A DNA stretch of 64,000 nt from Streptomyces himalayensis subsp. himalayensis (GCF_013778455.1 NZ_JACEHE010000010.1:62001-126000), one strand, 5' to 3'. Shown: positions 53,101 through 61,908, numbered from the stretch's first letter. Notes: generated by a model not told the origin, from the letters alone. Made by a program: numbers and translations.

Positions 53101-54120
53101 GGCTACCCGCGCAACGACATCCTGCGCCGCCCCGGCATGGAGCGGCGAGAGCAGGAGATCCGACGCCGCATCGGCCTGCCCGAGGGCAAGCGGATCATCA
53201 TGTACGCGCCTACGTGGCGTGACGACCAGTTCTACGCGCCCGGCAAGTACAAGTTCGATTTCCGCATCGACCTGGACGACGCCCGCGCACGCCTGGGCGC
53301 CGACCACGTGCTCATGGTTCGCCGCCACCCCAACGTGGTGGACCCGGTACCGGGAGCGGGTGACGGATTCGTCTTCGACGTCTCCGACTACCCGGACATG
53401 GCCGATCTGTCCCTGATCACCGACGTGATGATCACGGACTACTCGTCCCTCATGTTCGACTACGTCAACACCGGCCGCCCGATCCTCTTCTTCACCTACG
53501 ACCTGGACCATTACCGCGACACGCTGCGTGGCTTCTACTTCGACTTCGAGCACAGCGCGCCGGGTCCCCTCGTGTACACCTCACAGGACCTGGTGTCCGC
53601 CATCCGCGACATCGACCGTATCCAGGACGCCTACGCCGAGCGATACCGCTGGTTCCAGGGCGAGTTCTGCGATCTGGACGATGGCTACGCGTCCGCCCGG
53701 CTCGCGGACCGGCTCCTGATCGCGGGCGGCGACCTGGCACCCGAGGATGCGAAGGCCCCGGCTGTCGGCACGGTGGACACCCGCCATGCCGGGCGCGCGC
53801 TCACGCCGATCCAGTGGAGGGCGCAGGAGTGGTTCAGCCCCCAGGGGCAGCAGCGACACCCTGCGCATCCGCATCCAGCCTCGGCAAACGGACGTCGCCT
53901 GGGCGCCGTTCCCGTACAGCCGGGTCCGACCGCGCAGGGACAGGCGTACCCGCCCCGGCAGCCGTACCCAGCCGGCGATGCACAGCCGTATCAGCCCCGG
54001 CAGGGCGAGCAGCAGCGCCGCCCCCACGCAGGGCCGCAATCGGCGCGCCTCGAACTACCGGCTTCGCCGCCCGGGGCCCGGACGTCCGACGGCCGGACCT
54101 ACGAGGGCGTGATCGTCTGA
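50113..54120 (+). CDS. Bifunctional GT2 glycosyltransferase/CDP-glycerol glycerophosphotransferase
   Basis: This 1335-residue protein probably polymerises a teichoic-acid-like wall polymer at the membrane's inner face. Domain 1 (about 1-240) is a GT-A glycosyltransferase with VVPFQDVEVYLAECLESIAR, VILVDDGSTD and the DGDD metal motif (about 94-97). A beta-rich middle (about 400-840) follows. Domain 3 (about 870-1220) is a TagF/TagB-type transferase with QTWHGTPLKKIGHD, MYAPTWRD, VRRHPN and ITDYSSLMFDY. The last 90 residues are Pro/Gln-rich. The TTG at 50113, six bases after GGGAG, is preferred because upstream codons are Cys-rich and unlike the fold. Divergent from an LCP ligase. Confidence 0.9.
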   Translation: MAERPRLSVVVPFQDVEVYLAECLESIARQTFKDLEVILVDDGSTDRSTEIAADFCARDPRFRIIRQEAHGPGQARNVGIRAMHPEGEFLAFVDGDDVIPEYAYELLIRTLEESDSDFVSGNVQMMNSTKKWQSPLHKGPMQRNRRGTHITKFDALIYDRTVWNKVFRRSFWDYHYIEFPEGVLYEDSWVNMFAHFRATKVDVITDIVYFWRRREGGAAPSITQRHTELSNLRDRVAAVQSVSRFLAERRSRTYVESKRKYDLACLKSDLMLHLKVLPDADEEYQDAFMEWANQFLDEADPDIIDELPADARVKWLLVREWRLDELLDVIEFERRGGPMPVQRRLRRYLNYPYLGDRRVGIDKKAYRLDKEFSLHGSLSGAQWKSEWLVLTGSAYVRFINVHKKHMSVKALALRNKKQGRMVLAQAKTTYAPQATEHSNQNRYCYDWAGFEARIDTTRLKRKGEWVEGTWDVAAGVLSRGLFRYRGLDRGSAGTAANPPYRYVDKNTRILPVFLQGKLKLRVEIVRCRITRHRVVGDQLELGGVYLGPKVPEWGKLRVASMSGAGRHDAWVRFTPGGDGWCTWVARLPLRELVPGYRTEARAGAEIPQSWSMGSNGWKTTFHVEGRKMTMYPVMAEETPDGHYRMPASLQTREGDREVVVHRNGSGYLVLFERATLPTVIRFAWREDGSLEIIGRYQAADRLSAAEYRAAHLVVRSRAHGAERAVPLAWNGNEFRCVMTPAAMRTLAGDIPLASGRWDFFLRRQDLSAVAPEDRLEDLMIKIEQDLISGFPEDYEENERRYELQAEAYDRLSLLVHSAMPDYARGPYRQKLLRTKAYPAARRKKVRPAILFDAFKGTQYSDSPRALHEELVRRGVDVEHLWVVRDDQVEAPPTATPVRMWSPEWYDALARSRYVIANNHLPDWFEKRDGQVVVQTWHGTPLKKIGHDIEAIHFADQRYLERVEKEVQNWDMLVSPNSFSTPILKRAFGFPGEMVECGYPRNDILRRPGMERREQEIRRRIGLPEGKRIIMYAPTWRDDQFYAPGKYKFDFRIDLDDARARLGADHVLMVRRHPNVVDPVPGAGDGFVFDVSDYPDMADLSLITDVMITDYSSLMFDYVNTGRPILFFTYDLDHYRDTLRGFYFDFEHSAPGPLVYTSQDLVSAIRDIDRIQDAYAERYRWFQGEFCDLDDGYASARLADRLLIAGGDLAPEDAKAPAVGTVDTRHAGRALTPIQWRAQEWFSPQGQQRHPAHPHPASANGRRLGAVPVQPGPTAQGQAYPPRQPYPAGDAQPYQPRQGEQQRRPHAGPQSARLELPASPPGARTSDGRTYEGVIV

Positions 54121-54127
54121 TGCCCGC

Positions 54128-55030
54128 TCATGCCGTCCGCACCCTGATCAGCAGCGCCCGGTGGTCCGATGCGCCGGTGTCCCGAACCTCGCATCCGGAC
54201 CTCGGCAACCTGGTGAACAGGTAGTCCAGCTTGTGACCGGAAGAATGGGTGGCACGGCCCGAGCGCGAGGATGCGGACGACTGGTCGCACTCCCGATGCG
54301 CGGTGTACGGTCCGGCGGGCCACACCCAGGCGGAGGGATTGCCGCCTGCCGGCGGATCCACGTTCAGATCGCCGCCGTAGACCGTGCGCCTGCCGGACGC
54401 GGCACCCACCAGTGCCTTCAGCTGGTCGTCACGGAAATCCCAGTCGGGGTGGGCCGTGTCGCTGCCGGGCGGGCTCAGATGAGCGTTGCAGATCCGCAGG
54501 CGGTGCGCGGCCACCGTGGCGCAGAGAATGCCGCGCTGCAGTCCGACGGTGGGCTGCGGCGAGGCCACCGCGGTCACCTCGGACAACGCGGAGTCCGCGA
54601 GAATGCCGAAACCTGCCTCACCCTGGCCAGCTGCGGCGCACCTCACGGTGCTCTTGCGTCCGTCGTCGTCACGCCACTTGTACGCCGTGAAGGAACTGCG
54701 CCAGGACGGCCCGAGCGCCTTGCGGGTCGCCTTCAGATCGGCGGCGCAAACCTCCTGCACCAGGATCACCTTGGCTCGTGCCCGGGTGGCGAGCCGCTTC
54801 AGCTGGCGTTTCTTCTCGGCCCTGCTGCCGGTTTCGGCACAGCCCCATTGTTGTACGCCGCACATGTTCCAGGAAGCCACGGTCACCTCCCGCGCCGCGG
54901 CGACCGAACGGTCCGAAAAGATGGACTGTGTCATGGACACCGCGGAGGCGAGTCCCAGCAGTGCGAGCGCCGCGACCACGAGCCTGAGTCCTCGCCGCCT
55001 GCGCGATCCGGACGCCGAGTGAGTAGGCAT
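54128..55030 (-). CDS. Secreted endonuclease/exonuclease/phosphatase-fold enzyme
   Basis: This 300-residue protein has a positively charged N-terminus, a hydrophobic helix (about 18-35) and an EEP domain of the DNase I/sphingomyelinase fold. Catalytic motifs are VASWNMCG (Asn), VILVQEVC (Glu), CNAHLSPP, YGGDLNVDPP and the terminal GASDHRALL (Asp-His). Four or more extra cysteines (MCGVQQWGC, EVC, RC, EC) suggest disulfides outside the cell. It would hydrolyse a phosphodiester in DNA, lipid or wall polymer. The start may be ATG 55030, 55039 or 55057. It converges on the teichoic acid gene, with only 7 nt between stops. Confidence 0.85.
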   Translation of the reverse strand: MPTHSASGSRRRRGLRLVVAALALLGLASAVSMTQSIFSDRSVAAAREVTVASWNMCGVQQWGCAETGSRAEKKRQLKRLATRARAKVILVQEVCAADLKATRKALGPSWRSSFTAYKWRDDDGRKSTVRCAAAGQGEAGFGILADSALSEVTAVASPQPTVGLQRGILCATVAAHRLRICNAHLSPPGSDTAHPDWDFRDDQLKALVGAASGRRTVYGGDLNVDPPAGGNPSAWVWPAGPYTAHRECDQSSASSRSGRATHSSGHKLDYLFTRLPRSGCEVRDTGASDHRALLIRVRTA

Positions 55031-55169
55031 CAGCAGCATCCCGACATGATGTCCCATTTGCTGACTGGGCGCCAATGTGCTGACGTATCAACCTGTCTCG
55101 GACACTCGTCCCACCGGGAGTACCACAACCGCCCGACTTCGAAGCACCTGATGAGAGTGGAACCGCACC

Positions 55170-56696
55170 ATGTCTAAAGCAGCCGCGAAGGGCCGACACG
55201 TGGTCCAGGGGATAGACGCCTCCGGCGGCTACCCCGTCGAGTACCGGTTCGCCCATTCGAGGAGCGGGAACCGGCACCTGACGGTCGTCTTCGCCAACAT
55301 CTACGCTCCGGACGACTATGGATGGGCCACGGGTATCCTCGACAGCCTCCGGTCGAACGTCCTCTGGATCCGGGACAGGTTCGAGGGCGGGAACACGTAC
55401 TACCTGTGCAAGGGGATGGACTTCGCCGTCGAGAGGTCCGTGATCGGGCTCATCTCGAAGGTGATGAAGGCCCTTGGACTGACGCCCGGCGACGTCACCC
55501 TGTGGGGCAGCTCGAAAGGCGGCAGCGCGGCGCTCTACTTCGGGCTGAGGTACGGATTCCGGAATATCGTCGCCAGCGTGCCGCAGCTCCGGATCGGCAC
55601 GTTCGTGCGCGACGTCTACCCCGACACCGGCCGGCACATGCTGGGTGAGGCGATGTCGGACGACAATGTCCGCGTCCTCGACGCGATCCTGCCCGACCTG
55701 CTGATGTCGGGGGCGAACCCGGATGCGCACATCTATGTCGTGTCCTCGCCGCAGGACGAGCAGTACAGCACCCAGGTGCAGCCGTTCCTGGGGCTGCTGC
55801 AGCGGTACAAGAACTTCAACTTCATCTTCAGCGAGTCCCCGTTCATCACGGGACACGGGAAGGTGACCCAGCGCAACACGCCCCCTCTCCTGGGCATCGC
55901 CTACCTCCTCGTCGAGGGAATCGCTCCGCGTCTTGGTCTCGCCCGCCATGGCTACGAGGAGCCCGAAGCCGATAAGTCGGGCATCGAGGGCTTCCTCAAG
56001 TCCACGTCAGTGGTGCAGGACTCGTTCGCCGCTCCGGTCGTGACCATGCCCACGGCGCAGTCCTTGCTGCCCGCCGCGACCGTTCGTTTCGCGGGCTGGG
56101 CGCACGGGGCGGTCCGCGTGAGCATCTGGGAGAACGGCAAGTACCTGGCGTCGGCTCCTGTCGGCGCCGACGGCGGCTGGACCTGGGACGGGGACAAGCC
56201 GTGGAGCACGGGCGAGCACGTGGTGAGGCTCTTCGCCGTCGATGCGAACGGCTACCAGTCCGAGCGCACCGACGTGCAGTTCACGGTGTCCGAGCACGCC
56301 GCGGTGCAGCACGCCGCGGTGCAGCCGAGCGCGGATGCCCGTGCGCTGCACGCCGCGGGGCCGGGGTACGCGGGCCAGGGGGTGCAGGGCGGACTCCCGG
56401 CGCCGGTGGTGCAGCTGCCGGAGGCGTACCAGCAGGTGCTGGGGACGAAGGTCGGCTTCGCGGGCGTCGCCAGGGGCGCCGCCCAGGTGGGGTTCAGGGA
56501 GAACGGGATCTTCCTGGGGGCGTGCGCGGTTGCCCCTGAGGGGCGTTGGGCCTGGGACCCGGGCCGGCCCTGGGCCGAGGGCAGGCACACCGTCGAGGTC
56601 TTCGCGGTGGACGCGGCGGGGGGCGAGTCCCCGGCGGCTCCCGTGCCCTTCTCCGTCACGAACGCCTCGGCCGGTGCGCCACGCGCCGGGTACTGA
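55170..56696 (+). CDS. Asp2-like alpha/beta-hydrolase with Ig-like C-terminal repeats, copy 1
   Basis: This 508-residue protein has an N-terminal alpha/beta-hydrolase (about 1-285) with the nucleophile elbow TLWGSSKGGSAALYFGLRYG (Ser about 115), followed by two Ig-like repeats (about 290-375 and 410-505), each with the pattern RVSIWENGKYL or QVGFRENGIFL and a Trp-rich turn. The elbow and flanks resemble Asp2/XcbB-CpsF proteins of accessory secretion and capsule loci. No signal peptide is visible. It is the first of two tandem paralogues that share even the untranslated leader. A role in modifying or displaying wall glycopolymers is inferred from the neighbours. Confidence 0.65.
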   Translation: MSKAAAKGRHVVQGIDASGGYPVEYRFAHSRSGNRHLTVVFANIYAPDDYGWATGILDSLRSNVLWIRDRFEGGNTYYLCKGMDFAVERSVIGLISKVMKALGLTPGDVTLWGSSKGGSAALYFGLRYGFRNIVASVPQLRIGTFVRDVYPDTGRHMLGEAMSDDNVRVLDAILPDLLMSGANPDAHIYVVSSPQDEQYSTQVQPFLGLLQRYKNFNFIFSESPFITGHGKVTQRNTPPLLGIAYLLVEGIAPRLGLARHGYEEPEADKSGIEGFLKSTSVVQDSFAAPVVTMPTAQSLLPAATVRFAGWAHGAVRVSIWENGKYLASAPVGADGGWTWDGDKPWSTGEHVVRLFAVDANGYQSERTDVQFTVSEHAAVQHAAVQPSADARALHAAGPGYAGQGVQGGLPAPVVQLPEAYQQVLGTKVGFAGVARGAAQVGFRENGIFLGACAVAPEGRWAWDPGRPWAEGRHTVEVFAVDAAGGESPAAPVPFSVTNASAGAPRAGY

Positions 56697-56743
56697 GCTG
56701 AGCCCACCCGACTTCGAAGCACATCTGAGAGTGGAGTCCGTAC

Positions 56744-58300
56744 ATGTCCAAAGCACCCTCGAACGGGCGGCAGCTGCTCAGTGGGATCGACGCCTCAGGA
56801 ACGTTTCCCGTCGAGTACCGGTTCGCCCATGCCAAGAACGGCAACCGCCATCTGGTCGTGGTCTTCGCCAACTTCTCGGCGCCTCAAGACTACGGATGGT
56901 CGAACGGCGTCTTCGACAACGTCAGGGCCAACATCCTGTGGATCCGTGACCGGTTCGACGGAATGAACAGCTACTACCTGTGCAAGGAGATGGACTTCTC
57001 CCTCGAGAGATCCGTCGCCACACTCATCTTCAACGTCATGAAGGCCCTGGAGCTCACCCCGGACGACGTCACCATGTGGGGCGGTTCGAAGGGGGGCAGC
57101 GCGGCCCTGTACTTCGGGCTGCGCTACGGCTTCCGGAACATCGTCTCCATCGTGCCCCAGTTCCTGGTCGGGACGTACGTGAACAGGGTCCACCCGAAGG
57201 TTGCCCGGTTCATGCTGGGTGAGGGAGTCCCGGAGGAGAACGTGCGGATCATGGACGCCATCCTGCCCGACCTGGTCCGTTCGGAGACGAACCGCGGTGC
57301 CAACATCTACCTTCTGTCCTCGCCGCAGGACGAGCAGTACAAGGAGCAGGTGGAGCCTTTCCTGGGCCTTTTCCAGCGGTACGAGAACTTCAACTTCATC
57401 TACAGCGAGTCCCCGTTCATCACCGACCACACGCAGGTCACCCGGCGCAACGTGCCCGCCCTCATGGGCATCGTGAACCTCCTGGCCGACGGCACCCCGC
57501 CGCGCCTGGGCTACGTCCGCAACGGCTACGAGGAGCCCGACCGCGACCGGTCGGCCATCACCTCCTATCTCGCCTCCACGTCGGTGGTGAGGGGCCCGGA
57601 GTTCCCGCCGCCCGTGGTGACGGCACCCTCGTTCCAGGAGGAGGTGCGCAGGGACGCCGTGCGGTTCACGGGCTACGCCCGGGGTGCCGTCCGCGTGATC
57701 GTATGGGAGCACGGCAAGTACCTGGGGCAGACCGATGTCGCCGCCGACGGCAGCTGGTCCTGGGAGCTGGGCAGGGCCTGGAGCAAGGGCAAGCACCCCG
57801 TGAAGATCTACGCGGTGGACTCGGCGGGCTTCCAGACCGAGCGGACCGAGGTGAACTTCACGGCGGTCGACAGTCCCGGCGCCGCCCCGGCGGGCTCGGA
57901 GATGCCGGGCATGAGCCAAGGTGCTGTCCCGTCGATGGTCGGGCAGAACCGGGGCGCCGCGCTGTCGACGGTCGGGCAGAGCGCGGCCGCGCCGGTGGTG
58001 CTGGAACCCGTGGCCCACGAGCAGGTGATGGACTCCAGGGTGGTCTTCACCGGGGCCGCCACGGGCGCCGCACAGGTGGGATTCCGGGAGAACGGCGTGC
58101 TGTTGGGTGGCGCCGCGGTCGCACCGAACGGCAGTTGGTCGTGGGACTCGGGCTGGGCCTGGAACGCGGGCATGCACGTCGTCGACGTCTTCGCCGTGGA
58201 CGCCTCCGGTGCCGAGTCCCCGGTGACCCAGATTCCCTTCACCGTCATGAACGCCTCGGCCGGGGTGGCGGCGGCCCCTTACTACGGCGGGAACTACTGA
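56744..58300 (+). CDS. Asp2-like alpha/beta-hydrolase with Ig-like C-terminal repeats, copy 2
   Basis: This 518-residue paralogue of the previous protein is roughly two-thirds identical in the hydrolase part. The elbow is MWGGSKGGSAALYFGLRYGF and the following FRNIVSIVPQ and SSPQDEQYKEQVEPFLGLFQ are near-identical. Two Ig-like repeats follow (about 290-375 and 420-510), separated by a linker with repeated MVGQNRGAA/TVGQSAAAP units. The leader TCGAAGCACATCTGAGAGTGG repeats the one before copy 1. The genes are 47 nt apart and probably cotranscribed. A perfect terminator follows at 58315. Confidence 0.65.
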   Translation: MSKAPSNGRQLLSGIDASGTFPVEYRFAHAKNGNRHLVVVFANFSAPQDYGWSNGVFDNVRANILWIRDRFDGMNSYYLCKEMDFSLERSVATLIFNVMKALELTPDDVTMWGGSKGGSAALYFGLRYGFRNIVSIVPQFLVGTYVNRVHPKVARFMLGEGVPEENVRIMDAILPDLVRSETNRGANIYLLSSPQDEQYKEQVEPFLGLFQRYENFNFIYSESPFITDHTQVTRRNVPALMGIVNLLADGTPPRLGYVRNGYEEPDRDRSAITSYLASTSVVRGPEFPPPVVTAPSFQEEVRRDAVRFTGYARGAVRVIVWEHGKYLGQTDVAADGSWSWELGRAWSKGKHPVKIYAVDSAGFQTERTEVNFTAVDSPGAAPAGSEMPGMSQGAVPSMVGQNRGAALSTVGQSAAAPVVLEPVAHEQVMDSRVVFTGAATGAAQVGFRENGVLLGGAAVAPNGSWSWDSGWAWNAGMHVVDVFAVDASGAESPVTQIPFTVMNASAGVAAAPYYGGNY

Positions 58301-58314
58301 GAACGCACACGACA

Positions 58315-58343
58315 GAGGGCCTCCGCCAGCGGCGGAGGCCCTC
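58315..58343. terminator. Bidirectional terminator between Asp2-like copy 2 and fadB
   Basis: GAGGGCCTCCGCC and GGCGGAGGCCCTC form a perfect 13-bp stem around AGC, placed between two convergent genes. Confidence 0.9.
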
Positions 58344-58367
58344 TTCACATACCGGGGCGTATGACGG

Positions 58368-60497
58368 TTACGCAGGAACCGACGCCACGCCCGGGGCGAG
58401 GAACCGCTTCCCGTTCACCCGCTCGCTGACACCCTCCCGATCCAGGTAAGGCGTGATCCCACCCAGGTGGAACGGCCAGCCCGCGCCCGTGATCAGGCAC
58501 AGGTCGATGTCCTGGGCCTCGGCGACGACGCCGTCGTCGAGCATCAGGCCGATCTCCTGGGCGACGGCGTCCAGGACCCGAGCCCGCACCTGCTCCTCCG
58601 TCAGGACGGTGTCGCCCTGCTTCAGGAGCGCGGCGACCTCGGGGTCCAGCTCCGGCTTGCCGCTGTCGTAGACGTAGAAGCCGCGCTTGCCCGCCTCGAC
58701 GACCGCCTTCAGGTTCGGGGAGACCTTGAAGCGGTCCGGGAACGCGCCGTGCAGCGTCTCCGAGACGTGCAGGCCGATCGCCGGGCCGACCAGCTCGAGG
58801 AGGACCAGCGGGGACATCGGCAGGCCCAGCGGCTCGACCGCCTTCTCGGCGACCTCGACCGGGGTGCCCTCGTCGATGACGTTCTGGATCTCGCCCATGA
58901 AGCGGGTGAGGATGCGGTTCACGACGAACGCCGGGGCGTCCTTCACCAGAACCGCCGTCTTCTTCAGCTTCTTGGCGACGCCGAAGGCCGTGGCCAGCGA
59001 CGCGTCGTCCGTCTTCTCGCCGCGCACGATCTCGAGCAGCGGCAGGACCGCGACCGGGTTGAAGAAGTGGAAGCCGACGACCCGCTCGGGGTGCCGCAGC
59101 TTCGACGCCATCTCCGACACGGACAGGGACGAGGTGTTCGTCGCCAGGATCGCGTGCGCCGGGGCGACCGCCTCGACCTCCGCGAACACCTGCTGCTTGA
59201 CGCCGATCTCCTCGAAGACCGCCTCGATGATGAAGTCGGCGTCGGAGAAGCCCTCCGCCTTGTCCAGGACACCGGAGACCAGCGCCTTCAGGCGGTTGGC
59301 CTTGTCCTGGTTGATACGGCCCTTGCCGAGCAGCTTGTCGATCTCGGCGTGGACATAGCCCACACCCTTGTCGACGCGCTCCTGGTCGATGTCGGTCAGG
59401 ACGACCGGTACCTCGAGGCGGCGCAGGAAGAGCAGCGCCAGCTGAGAGGCCATCAGGCCGGCGCCCACCACGCCCACCTTCGTCACCGGACGCGCCAGGC
59501 TCTTGTCCGGCGCACCGGCCGGGCGCTTGGCGCGCTTCTGGACGAGGTTGAAGGCGTAGATGCCCGCGCGCAGCTCGCCGCCCATGATCAGGTCCGCGAG
59601 GGCCGTGTCCTCGGCGTCGTAACCCTGTTGCAGATCGCCGTTCTTGGCCGCGGCGATGATGTCAAGGGCGCGGTACGCGGCCGGGGCCGCGCCGTGCACC
59701 TTGCTGTCGGCGATGAACTTCCCGCGCGCCACGGCCTGGTCCCAGGCGTCACCGCGGTCGATGACGGGGCGTACGACCTCGATGTCGCCCTTGAGGACGT
59801 CCGCGGTCCACAGCAGCGACTGCTCCAGGAAGTCCGCGCCCTCGAAGATCGCGTCCGCGATGCCGAGCTCGAAGACCTGCTGGCCCTTGAGCTGCTTGTT
59901 CTGGTTGAGCGAGTTCTCGATGATGACCGAGACGGCCTTGTCGGCGCCGATCAGGTTCGGCAGCAGCGTGCAGCCGCCCCAGCCGGGGACCAGGCCGAGG
60001 AAGACCTCGGGGAGGGAGAAGGCCGGCGGGGCCTTCGAGACCGTGCGGTAGCTGCAGTGCAGACCGACCTCGACGCCGCCGCCCATCGCCGCGCCGTTGT
60101 AGTACGCGAAGGTGGGCACGGCGAGAGCCGACAGGCGCTTGAAGACCTCGTGGCCGCCCTTGCCGATGGCCAGCGCGTGCTCGTGCTTCTTCAGCAGCTC
60201 GACGCCCTTGAGGTCGGCGCCGACCGCGAAGATGAACGGCTTGCCGGTGATACCGACGCCGACGATCTCGCCGTCCGCGGCCTCCTTCTCGACCTGGTCG
60301 ATGGCGGCGTTGAGGTTCGCCAGCGACTGCGGGCCGAAGGTGGTCGGCTTGGTGTGGTCGAGGCCGTTGTCGAGGGTGATGAGGGCGAAGCGGCCGGCAC
60401 CCTTCGGCAGGTCGAAGTGGCGTACGTGCGCCTGGGTCACGACCTCGTCCGGGAACAGCTCGGCCGCACCCTTCAAAAGCTCAGCGGTGGTGCTCAC
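58368..60497 (-). CDS. fadB: Fatty acid oxidation protein: enoyl-CoA hydratase/3-hydroxyacyl-CoA dehydrogenase
   Basis: This 709-residue multifunctional beta-oxidation enzyme has an N-terminal crotonase domain (about 10-300; ITLDNGLDHTKPTTFG, YYNGAAMGGGVEVGLHCSYR, GLVPGWGGCTLLP) that hydrates enoyl-CoA. Its C-terminal NAD-dependent dehydrogenase has a Rossmann motif VGVVGAGLMASQLALLFLRR (about 346) and HFFNPVAVLPLLEIV (about 470). The GTG at 60497 overlaps the thiolase stop by 4 nt (GTGA), giving a fadA-fadB operon. It matches the SCO6026 position. FadB and FadA likely form one complex in the cytoplasm. Confidence 0.95.
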   Translation of the reverse strand: MSTTAELLKGAAELFPDEVVTQAHVRHFDLPKGAGRFALITLDNGLDHTKPTTFGPQSLANLNAAIDQVEKEAADGEIVGVGITGKPFIFAVGADLKGVELLKKHEHALAIGKGGHEVFKRLSALAVPTFAYYNGAAMGGGVEVGLHCSYRTVSKAPPAFSLPEVFLGLVPGWGGCTLLPNLIGADKAVSVIIENSLNQNKQLKGQQVFELGIADAIFEGADFLEQSLLWTADVLKGDIEVVRPVIDRGDAWDQAVARGKFIADSKVHGAAPAAYRALDIIAAAKNGDLQQGYDAEDTALADLIMGGELRAGIYAFNLVQKRAKRPAGAPDKSLARPVTKVGVVGAGLMASQLALLFLRRLEVPVVLTDIDQERVDKGVGYVHAEIDKLLGKGRINQDKANRLKALVSGVLDKAEGFSDADFIIEAVFEEIGVKQQVFAEVEAVAPAHAILATNTSSLSVSEMASKLRHPERVVGFHFFNPVAVLPLLEIVRGEKTDDASLATAFGVAKKLKKTAVLVKDAPAFVVNRILTRFMGEIQNVIDEGTPVEVAEKAVEPLGLPMSPLVLLELVGPAIGLHVSETLHGAFPDRFKVSPNLKAVVEAGKRGFYVYDSGKPELDPEVAALLKQGDTVLTEEQVRARVLDAVAQEIGLMLDDGVVAEAQDIDLCLITGAGWPFHLGGITPYLDREGVSERVNGKRFLAPGVASVPA

Positions 60498-61714
60498 TTG
60501 CTGCCTCCGTCGAAGTGGGGGTTCTCCCAGATGACCGTCGCGCCCATGCCGAAGCCGACGCACATGGTGGTCAGGCCGTAGCGGACCTGCGGCTGCTCCT
60601 CGAACTGCCGCGCCAGCTGCGTCATCAGACGCACACCGGAGGAGGCCAGCGGGTGGCCGAACGCGATGGCGCCGCCGTACTGGTTGACGCGCTCGTCGTC
60701 GTCCGCGATGCCGTAGTGGTCGAGGAAGGCCAGGACCTGGACGGCGAACGCCTCGTTGATCTCGAAGAGGTTGATGTCCTCGATCGACAGGCCGGCCTTG
60801 GCGAGGGCCTTCTCGGTCGCCGGGATCGGGCCGTAGCCCATCACCTCGGGCTCGACGCCCGCGAAGGCGTACGAGACGAGGCGCATCTTGACCGGGAGGT
60901 TGTTCTCGCGGGCGAAGTCCTCGGAGGCGATGATCGAGGCCGTCGCGCCGTCGTTCAGACCGGCCGCGTTACCGGCGGTGACCCGGCCGTGCGTACGGAA
61001 CGGGGTCTTGAGGTTCGCCAGGTTCTCCAGCGTCGTGCCCGGGCGCATCGGCTCGTCGGCGGTGACCAGGCCCCAGCCCGTCTCGCCGGCCTCCGCGTTC
61101 GTCCGGCGCACGGAGATCGGCACCAGGTCGGCCTGGATCTTGCCGTTGGCGTACGCCTTGGCGGCCTTCTCCTGCGAGCGCACGGCGTACTCGTCGGCGC
61201 GCTGCTTAGTGATGTGCGGGTAGCGGTCGTGCAGGTTCTCCGCGGTCATGCCCATGAACAGGGCCGACTCGTCCACCAGCTTCTCGCTGACGAACCGCGG
61301 GTTCGGGTCGACGCCCTCGCCCATCGGGTGGCGCCCCATGTGCTCGACACCACCGGCGATGACGGCGTCGTACGCGCCGAAGGCGATGGAGCCCGCGGTG
61401 GTCGTGACGGCGGTCAGCGCGCCCGCGCACATGCGGTCGATGGAGTAGCCGGGCACGGACTGCGGCAGGCCCGCGAGGATGCCGGCGGTGCGGCCGATGG
61501 TCAGGCCCTGGTCGCCGATCTGCGTGGTCGCGGCGATGGCGACCTCGTCGATCTTGGCCGGGTCGAGACCGGGGTTGCGGCGCAGCAGCTCCCGGATGGC
61601 CTTCACGACGAGGTCGTCGGCGCGGGTCTCGTGGTAGATGCCCTTCGGGCCCGCCTTGCCGAACGGGGTGCGGACGCCGTCTACGAAGACGACGTCCCTG
61701 ACGGTACGAGGCAC
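60494..61714 (-). CDS. fadA: Acetyl-CoA acyltransferase (thiolase)
   Basis: This 406-residue thiolase cleaves 3-ketoacyl-CoA to acetyl-CoA and a shortened acyl-CoA. The nucleophilic Cys is in SIDRMCAGALTAV (about residue 90), the His in GGAIAFGHPLASSG (about 360) and the second catalytic Cys in TTMCVGFGMGATV (about 391). The GTG at 61714 follows GGAGGAG by 7 nt; the sequence further upstream is not thiolase-like. It is promoter-proximal to fadB and overlaps it. Confidence 0.95.
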   Translation of the reverse strand: MPRTVRDVVFVDGVRTPFGKAGPKGIYHETRADDLVVKAIRELLRRNPGLDPAKIDEVAIAATTQIGDQGLTIGRTAGILAGLPQSVPGYSIDRMCAGALTAVTTTAGSIAFGAYDAVIAGGVEHMGRHPMGEGVDPNPRFVSEKLVDESALFMGMTAENLHDRYPHITKQRADEYAVRSQEKAAKAYANGKIQADLVPISVRRTNAEAGETGWGLVTADEPMRPGTTLENLANLKTPFRTHGRVTAGNAAGLNDGATASIIASEDFARENNLPVKMRLVSYAFAGVEPEVMGYGPIPATEKALAKAGLSIEDINLFEINEAFAVQVLAFLDHYGIADDDERVNQYGGAIAFGHPLASSGVRLMTQLARQFEEQPQVRYGLTTMCVGFGMGATVIWENPHFDGGSK

Positions 61715-61856
61715 GATGGCTCTCCTCCAGGGTGCGGGATGGCACTGCTGCGGGCGCACGCCACTGAGCGCGCGCTCACCCACCCATGCTACTTGCGGGT
61801 AACCAACCTGCCCAGTCCCCCCGCCGGGAGCGGTGAAGGTCACATCGACAGACACA

Positions 61857-61908
61857 TCGACAGCGAGCGCCCGGACCCGTATCGGTGGGGCCGGGCGCTC
61901 GCTGTCGA
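61857..61908. terminator. Long hairpin upstream of fadA (end of the phoX-side transcript)
   Basis: TCGACAGCGAGCGCCCGG and CCGGGCGCTCGCTGTCGA form a perfect 18-bp stem around a 16-nt loop. Just before it, ACATCGACAG occurs twice. The 507-bp gap 61715-62221 holds no gene but two strong hairpins. Confidence 0.75.

Noticed and set aside
56281..56400. Short repeats (GCCGCGGTGCAGCACGCC type) in the Asp2-like copy 1 linker as a regulatory repeat
   Set aside because: They are in frame and encode AAVQ-type linker repeats, so protein-level repetition explains them.
58467..60581. 704-codon open frame antisense to fadB
   Set aside because: Same GC-bias effect; no recognisable motif, and fadB has all catalytic motifs.
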